This document shows positions 49,996 to 58,950 of a stretch of DNA of 64,000 nucleotides, one piece after another; the stretch's first letter is position 1, and each line of letters opens with the position of its first letter. Source of the stretch: Caldifarciminota bacterium. GTDB lineage: Bacteria; Hydrothermota; Tepidihabitantia; Tepidihabitantales; Tepidihabitantaceae. The position numbers were made by a program, and so were the translations under genes. The notes beneath the pieces are model-generated. The model ran no database searches, was not told the origin of the DNA, and worked only from the letters and a program-made list of their open reading frames with translations. The DNA is taken from NCBI GenBank assembly GCA_026418295.1, contig JAOABP010000004.1:1-64000 (forward strand), given 5' to 3'.

Positions 49996-51321
49996 ATGCC
50001 AAGCGGCCGGAATTTGAACCTGCCCGTTATCCTATTTCTCGGAATCCTGTTAGCCGGTTGTGCCTATTTTAATACCTTCTATAATGCCCAGCAGTATTTC
50101 CGGGAAGGTATGAGGCTGAAATCCGAAGGAAACGCAGGTCAGGCACAGTCCAAATTTGACCGTTCAATTGAAAAATCAGCGCTGGTGATCAACCGTTATC
50201 CCCGTTCCCGTTGGGTTGATGATGCTCTCTATCTGATCGGCCGGGCTTATTTTGAAAAAGGTGAGTATGCGCGGGCTGTAAAATCATTTGAGCAGCTGGA
50301 ACTTGTATTTCCAAGCTCAAGATATGTACCCGAGGCAAAACTCTATCACGCGATCGCCCTAATTCGCAACAATCAGCCAGGTGCAGGCAGAATGCTTCTC
50401 GAAATAGTAAAACAACGCTATCCGAGGCTGAAGGCAACTGCGAGTTACCATGCGGCAGTTTATGAAGTTGAGCAGGGGGATGTCAAGGAAGGCATCGACT
50501 CACTACTGAAGTTCATCAGAAAATTTCCGAAATCTCAGCATTATCTCTCGGCACTCCGTCTGCTGGCAGATGCATGCCAGCAGACGGGTCGTTACGCTGA
50601 GGCGGTTGAATGGTATCAGCGGTATCAGTTACAGGAATCCAACCCCCGGAAACGAACTGAAGCTGCAGTCCGGCTCGCCCAATGCCTGTTTCTGGACAAA
50701 AAATACGCTGATGCGCTCAAAGCAGCCCGGGAGTTCCAAGGGCGATATTCGGATCTGGACGAAGAACTGAATCTGATAATAGGCAAGGCTCTCTCTGCTC
50801 TGGGGCGGGATGAGGAAGCAGTCGCTGTCCTGGTTAACATCTCAAGCAGCAACACCAGGGGTGCAGAGGCAGCATTTCTCTTGGGCAAGTATTACGAACA
50901 GCGTCGGGAATTTGTCCGTGCCCGCGCATATTATGATACTGCCCGGCTGCGCCGGGCTGATTCTGACTGGGGTGTTATGGCTACCAAACGCGCCGCACTT
51001 CTGCAGGCAATTACCTCGGAAACCACCAGCGTCAGCCCCTCGGCAACCGCCCTCTTTCTCTTGGCAGAAATTCACAACCTGAACCTGGCAGAATATGATT
51101 CGGCAATGACGATCTACCAGCGCGTTGCCGATTCCTTTCCTCAGACCGAACTCGCACCCAAAGCCCTGCTGGCGAAGGCTTGGATCCTCCTCAGGGTAAA
51201 ACAGGACTCTGCAAATGCGGTACCGGTACTGAACCGTATCATCACCAGTTATCCGAAAACCGAATATGCTCGGGCAGCCCAGGAATGGCTGGCAAAGATT
51301 ACTTTAAAAATTCAGCAGTGA
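49996..51321 (+). CDS. TPR-repeat outer membrane lipoprotein (BamD/YfiO-like)
   Basis: Lipobox ILLAGC followed by AYFNTFYNAQQYFREGM; repeats YLIGRAYFEKGEYARAVKSFEQLELVFPSSRYVPEA etc. Confidence 0.82.
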   Translation: MPSGRNLNLPVILFLGILLAGCAYFNTFYNAQQYFREGMRLKSEGNAGQAQSKFDRSIEKSALVINRYPRSRWVDDALYLIGRAYFEKGEYARAVKSFEQLELVFPSSRYVPEAKLYHAIALIRNNQPGAGRMLLEIVKQRYPRLKATASYHAAVYEVEQGDVKEGIDSLLKFIRKFPKSQHYLSALRLLADACQQTGRYAEAVEWYQRYQLQESNPRKRTEAAVRLAQCLFLDKKYADALKAAREFQGRYSDLDEELNLIIGKALSALGRDEEAVAVLVNISSSNTRGAEAAFLLGKYYEQRREFVRARAYYDTARLRRADSDWGVMATKRAALLQAITSETTSVSPSATALFLLAEIHNLNLAEYDSAMTIYQRVADSFPQTELAPKALLAKAWILLRVKQDSANAVPVLNRIITSYPKTEYARAAQEWLAKITLKIQQ

Positions 51322-51355
51322 CGACCGTTAAAGCAAAGCAGAGAAATATTTCAAG

Positions 51356-52120
51356 ATGAACCCCGCTACCTCTATATCCGCCAGCATAATCAGAAAGACC
51401 AAACTCACCTCAGAAATATTTTCTTTATGGGTTAAACCGGAAAATACCGAATCCAATCCTGCCCCGGGCCAATTTTATGGAATAAAACCGCCTGATAACG
51501 CGGACCTGCTTCTGCGCCGGCCGATTTCTGTCGCCGACACAAAAAACGACAGACTCCGATTCATAATCCGGGTTACCGGCAAGGGAACCGCTGCTCTTTC
51601 CCGACTCCCGGCCGGTACTAAAATTGACATCTTGGGACCACTGGGCAGACCGGCACCGCTTGTTTACAATAAAAATGTTCTACTCTGCGGTGGCGGGGTA
51701 GGCATCGCACCACTTTTTTATCTTGCCCGAATCCTCGCCCCCAGTAACCGGATCACAACGATCATTGGCGTTCGTCGGGCAGAGGATCTGATACTGGTAA
51801 ATGACTTTCGTACGCTTGGTGCCCGGGTGCTGATCTCCACTGAAGACGGGAAAAAAGGCATAAAAGGGATACTGACCGACTTGGTTCCCCGAATTCTGGA
51901 CAAAATGGCCGAACCGGTAATCTACGCCTGCGGTCCGCGGGAAATGCTTAAAAAAATTGATGAAATTGCTGGCAATCTGCCCGTCTGGGGGTTTCTGGAG
52001 GAACGGATGGGCTGTGGAACCGGTATCTGTTACTGCTGTGGTATCAGAAAGAAGACCGGTGGTTATCTGCGTATCTGCCGGGAGGGCCCCGTAGTGAACC
52101 TGAAAGAGGTTGATCTGTGA
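51356..52120 (+). CDS. pyrK: Dihydroorotate dehydrogenase electron transfer subunit
   Basis: LRRPISVAD, LLCGGGVGIAPLFYLARIL, YACGPREMLKKI, ERMGCGTGICYCCGI [2Fe-2S] cysteines. Confidence 0.93.
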   Translation: MNPATSISASIIRKTKLTSEIFSLWVKPENTESNPAPGQFYGIKPPDNADLLLRRPISVADTKNDRLRFIIRVTGKGTAALSRLPAGTKIDILGPLGRPAPLVYNKNVLLCGGGVGIAPLFYLARILAPSNRITTIIGVRRAEDLILVNDFRTLGARVLISTEDGKKGIKGILTDLVPRILDKMAEPVIYACGPREMLKKIDEIAGNLPVWGFLEERMGCGTGICYCCGIRKKTGGYLRICREGPVVNLKEVDL

Positions 52121-53016
52121 ATCTGGAGGTAATGCTCGCCGGAGTAAAATTCCGCAACCCGGTCATCGCCGCCTCGGGAACATTCGGCTTTGGTCTCGAA
52201 TACCGGCAGATTGCCCAAAAACTTGGCGGTATTGTCACCAAGGCAATAACACTTGAACCTCGGGCCGGTAACCCCATGCCCCGAATCGCCGAGGTCTGTG
52301 GAGGGATTGTCAATTCTGTCGGGCTGGAAAACCCGGGTATTCAGCGCTTCAAGACCGAAATTCTTCCCCGTCTCCGGAATTTGAAATCCCGGCTGATTGT
52401 CAATATTGCAGGCTCTAAAACTGATGAGTTCGTTCAGATTGCAGAGATGCTGGAAGAAGATCAGATTACCGCTTTGGAACTTAACCTTTCCTGTCCTAAT
52501 GTCAGGGAGGGCGGTGTTCTTCTGGGGCAGAATCCCAAGCTGGTCAAAAACCTTACATCTGCAGTGCGCAAACGTACCCGTAAACTGCTGATAGTAAAAC
52601 TTACAGCCAATTTCGTCGATCCGGCTGTGACTGCCCGCGCCGCCGAGGACAGCGGTGCTGATGCGGTTACCGTCATTAATACCCTGTTCGGTCTGGTGCT
52701 GGATGAAAATGGCCAGCCGCTGCTGGGTGGCAGAACTGGGGGCCTCTCCGGTCCGGCAATCAAACCGTTCGCCCTGTTCTGCGTTGATCGGGTTGCAGCA
52801 GCAGTTAAAATTCCAGTAATTGGCTGCGGCGGAATTATGAACGGCCAGGATGCATACGAATTTCTCTGTGCTGGAGCAAAAATGGTGCAGGTTGGCACCG
52901 CAAATTTGATCACCCCCGATCGCAGCTGGAAAATTGTCCGCGAGCTTGCAGTTATCTGCCGCTTGAAAAAATCGGTTCAATTCAAAAAAGTCAGGAAAGC
53001 GAGGTGTAAAAAATGA
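52117..53016 (+). CDS. pyrD: Dihydroorotate dehydrogenase, catalytic subunit (type 1B)
   Basis: FRNPVIAASGTFGFGLEYRQ, GGIVTKAITLEPRAGNPMPRIAEVCGGIVNSVGLENPG, LELNLSCPNVREGG, VIGCGGIMNGQDAYEFLCAGAKMVQVGTA. Confidence 0.96.
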   Translation: MNLEVMLAGVKFRNPVIAASGTFGFGLEYRQIAQKLGGIVTKAITLEPRAGNPMPRIAEVCGGIVNSVGLENPGIQRFKTEILPRLRNLKSRLIVNIAGSKTDEFVQIAEMLEEDQITALELNLSCPNVREGGVLLGQNPKLVKNLTSAVRKRTRKLLIVKLTANFVDPAVTARAAEDSGADAVTVINTLFGLVLDENGQPLLGGRTGGLSGPAIKPFALFCVDRVAAAVKIPVIGCGGIMNGQDAYEFLCAGAKMVQVGTANLITPDRSWKIVRELAVICRLKKSVQFKKVRKARCKK

Positions 53017-53720
53017 CCCGACTGATTCTGGCACTAAATGTTGAGGAAGCTGATGAAGCACGAAAATTACTCGAACTGTTCGGCACCCGTATTGACCTCT
53101 ATAAAATCGGCATTGATCTCTGGGTAAAATGCGGGCCGGAACTCGTCCGCGAATTCATCGCCGCTGGTGCCGGTGTATTTCTGGACTTGAAATTCTCTGA
53201 CATTCCTTCTGTAGTAGAAAAGGCGGTAAGCGCGGCAACTGAACTTGGTGTTCAGATGCTGACTGTGCACGCCATGGGCGGAGCGGAAATGATGCTTGCC
53301 GCTACCCGTGCTGCCCGAATAACTGCCGAACAGATCGGTAGGCAGAAACCGCTGGTGGTTGCGGTCACAGTTCTGACCAGCCTCGACCGCACTGCGCTCA
53401 CTCAAATTACCGGATTTTCCCAGGAGGTGGAAAACCGGGTTCTGGCTCTGGCAGAACTTGCCCAGAGTGTAGGCTGTGATGGAGTCGTAGCTTCTCCGAG
53501 AGAAATCCGCCCGCTGAAAAAAAGGTGTGGTCCGAAATTCGTTGTCGTCACCCCGGGAATTCGGCTGAAAAAAGAACCGGATGATGACCAGCTCCGCTTC
53601 CTTACTCCTCAGGAAGCAGCGCAGGCTGGCGCTGACTACATTGTGGTTGGCAGACCGATTTACCAGGCAGCCGACCCTTTGACAGCCCTGGAACAGATCA
53701 GAGCCCAAATCGGGAGGTAA
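53013..53720 (+). CDS. pyrF: Orotidine 5'-phosphate decarboxylase
   Basis: LILALNVEEADEARKLL, VFLDLKFSDIPSVVEKAV, DGVVASPREI, VTPGIRL, ADYIVVGRPIYQAADP. Confidence 0.95.
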   Translation: MTRLILALNVEEADEARKLLELFGTRIDLYKIGIDLWVKCGPELVREFIAAGAGVFLDLKFSDIPSVVEKAVSAATELGVQMLTVHAMGGAEMMLAATRAARITAEQIGRQKPLVVAVTVLTSLDRTALTQITGFSQEVENRVLALAELAQSVGCDGVVASPREIRPLKKRCGPKFVVVTPGIRLKKEPDDDQLRFLTPQEAAQAGADYIVVGRPIYQAADPLTALEQIRAQIGR

Positions 53721-53722
53721 AA

Positions 53723-54301
53723 ATGAAGGACGACCTGGGTGCAATTCTGCGAAGGTATGGCGTCCTTCGAACCGGCCACTTTCTTTTGACATCCGGACTG
53801 CATTCAGACCGGTATTTTGAAAAATTCCGCATCCTCGAACAACCCAGGCTTTGTGAACTGTTTGCACGGTTAATTGCGGATCATTATCGCCCAGCCGGAG
53901 CCACAATCGTCTGCGGACCGACTACCGGTGGTGCAATCATTGCCTATGAAGTTGCCCGCCAGCTTGATACCCGCTGTATCATCGCTGAAAAATCGGAGAC
54001 CGGCAGAAAAATCGGCCGGGGTTTTGTCATCACTCCCGCTGATCAGATTCTTGTTGTCGATGATGTTTTGACTACTGGAGGCTCAATTAGAGATACAATC
54101 GCCGCGTTACAGGCAACTGGTGCGGGCATTGTCGGCATTGGGGTATTTATCAACCGCAGTCATGGAGTTTCACTGCCTTATCCACTTTTCAGTGCCTACT
54201 CAGAACCACTCAGCACCTACGAACCCCAGCAATGTCCGCTCTGCCATGCCGGTTTACCGCTGGAAATCCCGGGCAGATCGGATAAAATTGAGCAGATTTA
54301 A
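53723..54301 (+). CDS. pyrE: Orotate phosphoribosyltransferase
   Basis: GHFLLTSGLHSDRYFEKFRI, GPTTGGAIIAYEVAR, ILVVDDVLTTGGSIRDTI (PRPP motif). Confidence 0.95.
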   Translation: MKDDLGAILRRYGVLRTGHFLLTSGLHSDRYFEKFRILEQPRLCELFARLIADHYRPAGATIVCGPTTGGAIIAYEVARQLDTRCIIAEKSETGRKIGRGFVITPADQILVVDDVLTTGGSIRDTIAALQATGAGIVGIGVFINRSHGVSLPYPLFSAYSEPLSTYEPQQCPLCHAGLPLEIPGRSDKIEQI

Positions 54302-54302
54302 C

Positions 54303-54331
54303 TTGACAGAGAAACGGATATATTGTAAATT
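54303..54331 (+). promoter_or_regulatory. Predicted sigma70-type promoter for the pal-tol operon (conventional leader and SD)
   Basis: TTGACA (54303-54308), 17-nt spacer, TAAATT (54326-54331); AAAGGAGGA SD before ATG 54402. Confidence 0.55.
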
Positions 54332-54401
54332 TATCCTAAATCAGTCGTCATAATGCAATTATAAGTGTGCAGTTTATTAACCAAGAGTAAAGGAGGAACA
54401 G

Positions 54402-54905
54402 ATGAAAACAGCACTGAAACTCACTACCCTGCTGTTAGGTATCTTCCTCATTCTGGCTGTCGGCGGCTGTCCTAAAAAATGTGTAAAGCCGGTCGCTGAG
54501 GAACCGGTCGTTGTCGAACAGCCGAAAGAGGAATCAGTAGTTGAAACAGCACCAAAAGTTACTCTGAACCTGCAGACGATTTACTTTGACTTTGACAAAT
54601 CAGAAATCCGGCCTGGTGATGCTCAGATTCTCCAGCGGAATGCTGATCAGATCAAACAGGCAGTCAATCAGGGACAGAAATTTACCGTTACGATTGAGGG
54701 GCACTGCTGTCCGATCGGAACTTCAGAATATAACATGGCGCTGGGTCAGCGCCGGGCAGAAGCAGCCAAGGCATATCTGGTGAAACTGGGTGTTGACGGC
54801 TCAATCCTCAACACCATCAGTTACGGTGAAGAACGGCTGGTTACAACAGATGAGGCTCAATATCATCTTAACCGGCGGTGTGAGTTCAAGGTTTCAGAAA
54901 AGTAA
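54402..54905 (+). CDS. pal: Pal-like OmpA-domain lipoprotein
   Basis: Lipobox LAVGGC; YFDFDKSEIRPGDAQILQRNADQI...IEGHCCPIGTSEYNMALGQRRAEAAKAYLVKLGV. Confidence 0.9.
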   Translation: MKTALKLTTLLLGIFLILAVGGCPKKCVKPVAEEPVVVEQPKEESVVETAPKVTLNLQTIYFDFDKSEIRPGDAQILQRNADQIKQAVNQGQKFTVTIEGHCCPIGTSEYNMALGQRRAEAAKAYLVKLGVDGSILNTISYGEERLVTTDEAQYHLNRRCEFKVSEK

Positions 54906-54919
54906 CGCTGATAAAATGC

Positions 54920-55681
54920 TTGATGACAGCCAGTAGGTCTTTTTATCCTGCCGTTATCTCACTGGCGGCATCGGGCCTGCTGGCTGTCATGTGTTTTCCC
55001 GGTTGCGCTCTGCAACGTGAGTATGTCCGCCGTGGTCTGCTGCTGGATTCAATTAATCTCCAGCTCCAACGTATTGAACAACAACAACAACTGCAGTACA
55101 AGGAACTTATCCAGTCCCGGGCTGAGGTACTGACGCTGATTGAACAACTGGAGAACCGGATCGGAGAAGTGGATGCTGAACTGGGAGATATTGAGGACCG
55201 GATTGAAAGAATTGGCCGGCGGTTAGGCGCCTGGCAGGGCACTCTGCTTGCTGATAGTCTCAACTCTCAACCCGCAATCACCAAGGCGGACAGCTCAGTA
55301 GCCCGCCTCGACCCGGACGTGATTTACAACACAGCATATCTTGATTTCACCCGGACTAACTATCAGGTAGCGATTACCGGCTTCCGCCGATTCATCCAAC
55401 TCTTTCCCTCGAGTGATCTTGCCGACAATGCCCAGTACTGGATTGGCGAATGCTTCTACTCCTTAAATCAGTTAGATAGTGCGTTAACAGAATTTAACCG
55501 GGTCCGGGAAAAATATCCTGATGGTAACAAGGTGCCGGCTGCGCTTTATAAGATGGGACTGATCTATCAGCTTCTTGGTAAAGGTGCGCTGGCAAAAGCT
55601 AAATTTGAAGAAATCGTTTCCGGATTTCCTGACAGTCCGGAGGCAAAACTGGCGCAGGAGCGCCTGAAAAACTGGCGCTGA
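54920..55681 (+). CDS. CpoB/YbgF-like Tol-Pal associated TPR protein
   Basis: N-terminal signal/lipobox-like FPGC, coiled coil, C-terminal YNTAYLDFTRTNYQVAITGFRRFIQLFPSSDLADNAQYWIGECFYSLNQLDSALTEFNRVREKYPDGNKVPAALYKMGL. Confidence 0.9.
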   Translation: MMTASRSFYPAVISLAASGLLAVMCFPGCALQREYVRRGLLLDSINLQLQRIEQQQQLQYKELIQSRAEVLTLIEQLENRIGEVDAELGDIEDRIERIGRRLGAWQGTLLADSLNSQPAITKADSSVARLDPDVIYNTAYLDFTRTNYQVAITGFRRFIQLFPSSDLADNAQYWIGECFYSLNQLDSALTEFNRVREKYPDGNKVPAALYKMGLIYQLLGKGALAKAKFEEIVSGFPDSPEAKLAQERLKNWR

Positions 55682-55691
55682 TCACTACCTG

Positions 55692-56408
55692 ATGGCAGGC
55701 CAGAGTTTTTTTGCCCCGTTTCTCAATGCCGGTCTATTTGCCCTGATCATCCTCATCATTCTCTTTCTGATGTCGATCATTTCGTGGGCGATATTCTTCC
55801 GCAAAATCCGTCAATTCCGCCGGGCACGTTCCCAAACTCGTGCCTTACTGGAGAATTTCAACATCCGTCGTGAATTAACCAACCTTTCCGAGCTCTCAAA
55901 ACTCTTCCCGGCATCGCCGCTCGTTCCACTCCTGACTGCAGCCATTGAAGAATGGCAGGTGCTCAAGAATGAATTTTTCAACCACAACCGTGAAGATAAT
56001 CTGAATCTGCTTGTACCAAACATTACCGAAGCAATGGAACGGGCAGCTTCCCGAACCCTTGAACAGCTTGAAAGTTCATTGCCATTTCTGGCAATCACCA
56101 CCATGGTAGCACCTTTTCTCGGTCTGTTGGGCACAGTCCAGGGAGTATTGAGAACATTCCTTTCGCTTCGAGGCGCTCAACTCCCAACTCTGCAATTAAT
56201 CGCACCGGGTATATCGGACGCACTGGTGACAACGGTAATGGGACTTTTGGTAGCAATACCAGCTGCGCTGTTTTACAACTATTTTGTCGGACAGGCAAGA
56301 AATCTGGAGGGCGAAATGGACCGGTTTATATCTGAACTAACGGGGATTTTCCGCCTTGAGGCCTGCCGTGTATCTTCACTTGAAAATCAAGATACCGATG
56401 CAAAATAA
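55692..56408 (+). CDS. tolQ: TolQ/ExbB/MotA family proton channel protein
   Basis: LESSLPFLAITTMVAPFLGLLGTVQGVLRTFLSL, ISDALVTTVMGLLVAIPAALFYNYF. Confidence 0.93.
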   Translation: MAGQSFFAPFLNAGLFALIILIILFLMSIISWAIFFRKIRQFRRARSQTRALLENFNIRRELTNLSELSKLFPASPLVPLLTAAIEEWQVLKNEFFNHNREDNLNLLVPNITEAMERAASRTLEQLESSLPFLAITTMVAPFLGLLGTVQGVLRTFLSLRGAQLPTLQLIAPGISDALVTTVMGLLVAIPAALFYNYFVGQARNLEGEMDRFISELTGIFRLEACRVSSLENQDTDAK

Positions 56409-56817
56409 ACTCACCCGACGACCTCGTCTTAAATTTCTTGCTGAAATGAACATTACTTCTCTGGCTGATGTCAGTTTTACTCTGATGATCATCTTCCTGA
56501 TCGCTGGTGTATCAACTGCGCTCAGCCGACAGCAGGGCATCGACCTCGAACTTCCCCGGACTTCTCACCCTCAACCCCAGTCACAAGCAGGGCTGGTAAT
56601 TTCTGTAAAAGCTGACGGGCAAATTTTCATCAACACCAAATCAGTCTCCCTTGCCAGTTTCGGCAAGGCGCTGGCAGCCACACTTGCCCAGAACGAATAT
56701 CACCAGGTTTATCTTCACGCTGACCGTCGCGTTGACTATGGTACGATAATGGAAATTCTCGGTATCATCCGGGAACAGGGAATCTCGAACATCGGCCTTA
56801 CTGCGCTGCCAAAATAA
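56398..56817 (+). CDS. tolR: TolR/ExbD family protein
   Basis: LAEMNITSLADVSFTLMIIFLIAG (TM Asp), VYLHADRRVDYGTIMEILGIIREQGISNIGLTALP. Start at 56398, overlapping tolQ. Confidence 0.93.
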   Translation: MQNKLTRRPRLKFLAEMNITSLADVSFTLMIIFLIAGVSTALSRQQGIDLELPRTSHPQPQSQAGLVISVKADGQIFINTKSVSLASFGKALAATLAQNEYHQVYLHADRRVDYGTIMEILGIIREQGISNIGLTALPK

Positions 56818-56830
56818 GCCATTCAGCCTG

Positions 56831-57409
56831 ATGAAACGTGAGTTATTAATATCCTTTGCCGGTCATATTGGAATCCTGATCTTCATCGGCATAGCGAGTG
56901 GCTTCCGGCAGCAACGCCGTGATTCACTCCGACCTTCAATAATTACAGTTCAAATCCTGCGCGGTCACGAACCGGCAACCGGAAAATCTGAGCCGGCAAC
57001 GCAACTTCTGCAAACGTCTCCCAAACCGGTGACATCAAAAAAGACGCCGGGAAAACCGAAAAATACCTCTCCCCCGAAAACCGAAGTAATCCGAGGCGCC
57101 GGACTCGGTGCTAGGATTGAAGGAGCATCCGCCCTCGGATACAATTTTTATCTTCAGCAGATGCTGGAACGAATTGCCAGCAACTGGCAGGACCCTTATT
57201 CAGGCAATGCAAGAAATATCAAAACAACCGTGGCCTTTGTCATTGAACGCAGCGGACTTATTTCTGATATAAAAATTGAAAATGGCTCGGGCGATCCATT
57301 ATTTGACGAGTCCTGTCTCCGGGCGGTGATAATCACAAAGAAATTGCCACCGCTTCCTGACGAATTCACTGCCCCCCGGCTCAAGATTCATCTGGAATTT
57401 GAACGATAG
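56831..57409 (+). CDS. TonB/TolA-like energy transducer with C-terminal TonB domain
   Basis: N-terminal TM, Pro-rich linker, C-terminal [59 protein letters not shown]. Confidence 0.88.
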   Translation: MKRELLISFAGHIGILIFIGIASGFRQQRRDSLRPSIITVQILRGHEPATGKSEPATQLLQTSPKPVTSKKTPGKPKNTSPPKTEVIRGAGLGARIEGASALGYNFYLQQMLERIASNWQDPYSGNARNIKTTVAFVIERSGLISDIKIENGSGDPLFDESCLRAVIITKKLPPLPDEFTAPRLKIHLEFER

Positions 57410-57437
57410 AAAATGTATTAATGAAAGGAGTCAAAAT

Positions 57438-57986
57438 ATGATCGGCATAATAATTGCAATCATCGCAGGATTGCTCATTCTTTTAGTAATTGGCAGCTAC
57501 AATCTGCTGGTAAGCAGTCGGAACCGGGTCAAAAACGGCTGGCATCAGATTGATGTCCAGCTGAAACGCCGGATTGATCTCATCCCCAACCTTGTGGAAA
57601 CAGTCAAAGCTTACGCTGCCCACGAGCGCGAGGTTTTTGAAAAAATTGCCGAGGCCCGAAATCAAGCAATCAACGCCCGCGGTCCCGGAGAGGCTGCCCG
57701 CGCAGACAGCCAGCTGACCTCTACACTGAAAACTCTCTTTGCGCTGGTCGAAAATTATCCGGACCTCAAAGCGAATCAGAACTTTATGCGGCTCCAGGAA
57801 GAACTCACTCATACTGAAAACAAAATTGCCTTTGCCCGTCAGTTCTACAATGATGTCGTCCTAGACTACAACAACCGCGTTCAAATGTTCCCTACTAACA
57901 TCATTGCCGCACTCTTCCGTTTTCAGCCTGCGGAATTTTATGAAATTCCTGAAACCGAAAGGGAAGTTCCCAAAGTTAGTTTCTGA
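57438..57986 (+). CDS. lemA: LemA family protein
   Basis: [59 protein letters not shown]...[29 protein letters not shown] before ATG 57438. Confidence 0.95.
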   Translation: MIGIIIAIIAGLLILLVIGSYNLLVSSRNRVKNGWHQIDVQLKRRIDLIPNLVETVKAYAAHEREVFEKIAEARNQAINARGPGEAARADSQLTSTLKTLFALVENYPDLKANQNFMRLQEELTHTENKIAFARQFYNDVVLDYNNRVQMFPTNIIAALFRFQPAEFYEIPETEREVPKVSF

Positions 57987-57994
57987 AATATCTG

Positions 57995-58918
57995 ATGACC
58001 GGCCACTTCCATCTCTATCAGCTGATTAGCCGAAACAAACTTAAGTCAGCGATATTCATCATTGCATTAAGTGTTCTACTTGGACTTGCTGGTTATACAC
58101 TGGGATATCTGCTGAACTGGGGTATTGAAGCTTACATCCTGATGGGTATCTTTATTATCTTTTACAATCTGCTCCTGTATTACACATCCGACAAACTTGC
58201 GCTGGCAGTAAATCGTGCCCGGCCCGCTTCGGCGGACGAATATTATGAGTTACACAACGTTGTTGAAGAGGTCGCACTGGCGGCCGGTATCCCCAAACCC
58301 CGCGTCTATGTCGTCGACGACGAAGCACCCAATGCCTTTGCCACCGGCCGTAACCCGGAAAATGCGTCAGTCGCAGTCACAACCGGACTGCTGCAACTAA
58401 TGAACCGTGAAGAGCTTCAGGGAGTAATAGCTCATGAAGTCGCCCACATTCGCAACTATGATATTCTGCTGATGACTATTGTTGCCATAATGGGAGGACT
58501 GCTGATTCTTTTCCGCGATATCATATTTCGCTGGGGGGTGTTTGCTGGAACTGGCCGGCGCCGTGACGACTCACGACGGAGTAGCGGTCAACTGGGCCTA
58601 ATCCTCCTGCTTGTCGGCGTGGTACTGGCTCTAATCTCCCCGATACTGATTGCCCTACTACGGGCAGCTGTTTCCCGTGAACGGGAATACCTCGCCGATG
58701 CCACCGGTGCCTATATCGTGCGTAACCCCTACGGCTTGGCTAATGCACTCCGCAAAATCGGCGGTTGGACAGGCAGACTGAAAATTGCATCTGACGCTAC
58801 AGCTCACATGTTTACTGCGAATCCCTTCGGCAAAGACCGCAATGCGAAAAACAATCTCTTCGCCACACACCCGCCCTTGGAAGAAAGAATTAGCAGACTG
58901 GAACAGTTAACTTTTTAA
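57995..58918 (+). CDS. htpX: HtpX-like M48 membrane zinc metalloprotease
   Basis: PNAFATGRNPENASVAVTTGLLQLMNREELQGVIAHEVAHIRNYDILL (HExxH). Confidence 0.95.
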   Translation: MTGHFHLYQLISRNKLKSAIFIIALSVLLGLAGYTLGYLLNWGIEAYILMGIFIIFYNLLLYYTSDKLALAVNRARPASADEYYELHNVVEEVALAAGIPKPRVYVVDDEAPNAFATGRNPENASVAVTTGLLQLMNREELQGVIAHEVAHIRNYDILLMTIVAIMGGLLILFRDIIFRWGVFAGTGRRRDDSRRSSGQLGLILLLVGVVLALISPILIALLRAAVSREREYLADATGAYIVRNPYGLANALRKIGGWTGRLKIASDATAHMFTANPFGKDRNAKNNLFATHPPLEERISRLEQLTF

Positions 58919-58950
58919 CCGCTATCAATAAAGATCCGGCCCTGCAAAAA

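Noticed and set aside
52063-53906. Long minus-strand ORFs of 332 and 279 aa opposite pyrD and pyrF
   Set aside because: Stop-free antisense shadow frames of well-supported pyr genes; no recognisable domains, Cys/His/Phe-rich composition typical of antisense translation.
58900-58950. Possible bidirectional terminator between htpX and dnaE (GTTAACTTTTTAAC)
   Set aside because: Short AT-only stem overlapping the htpX stop; not convincing without a folding calculation.
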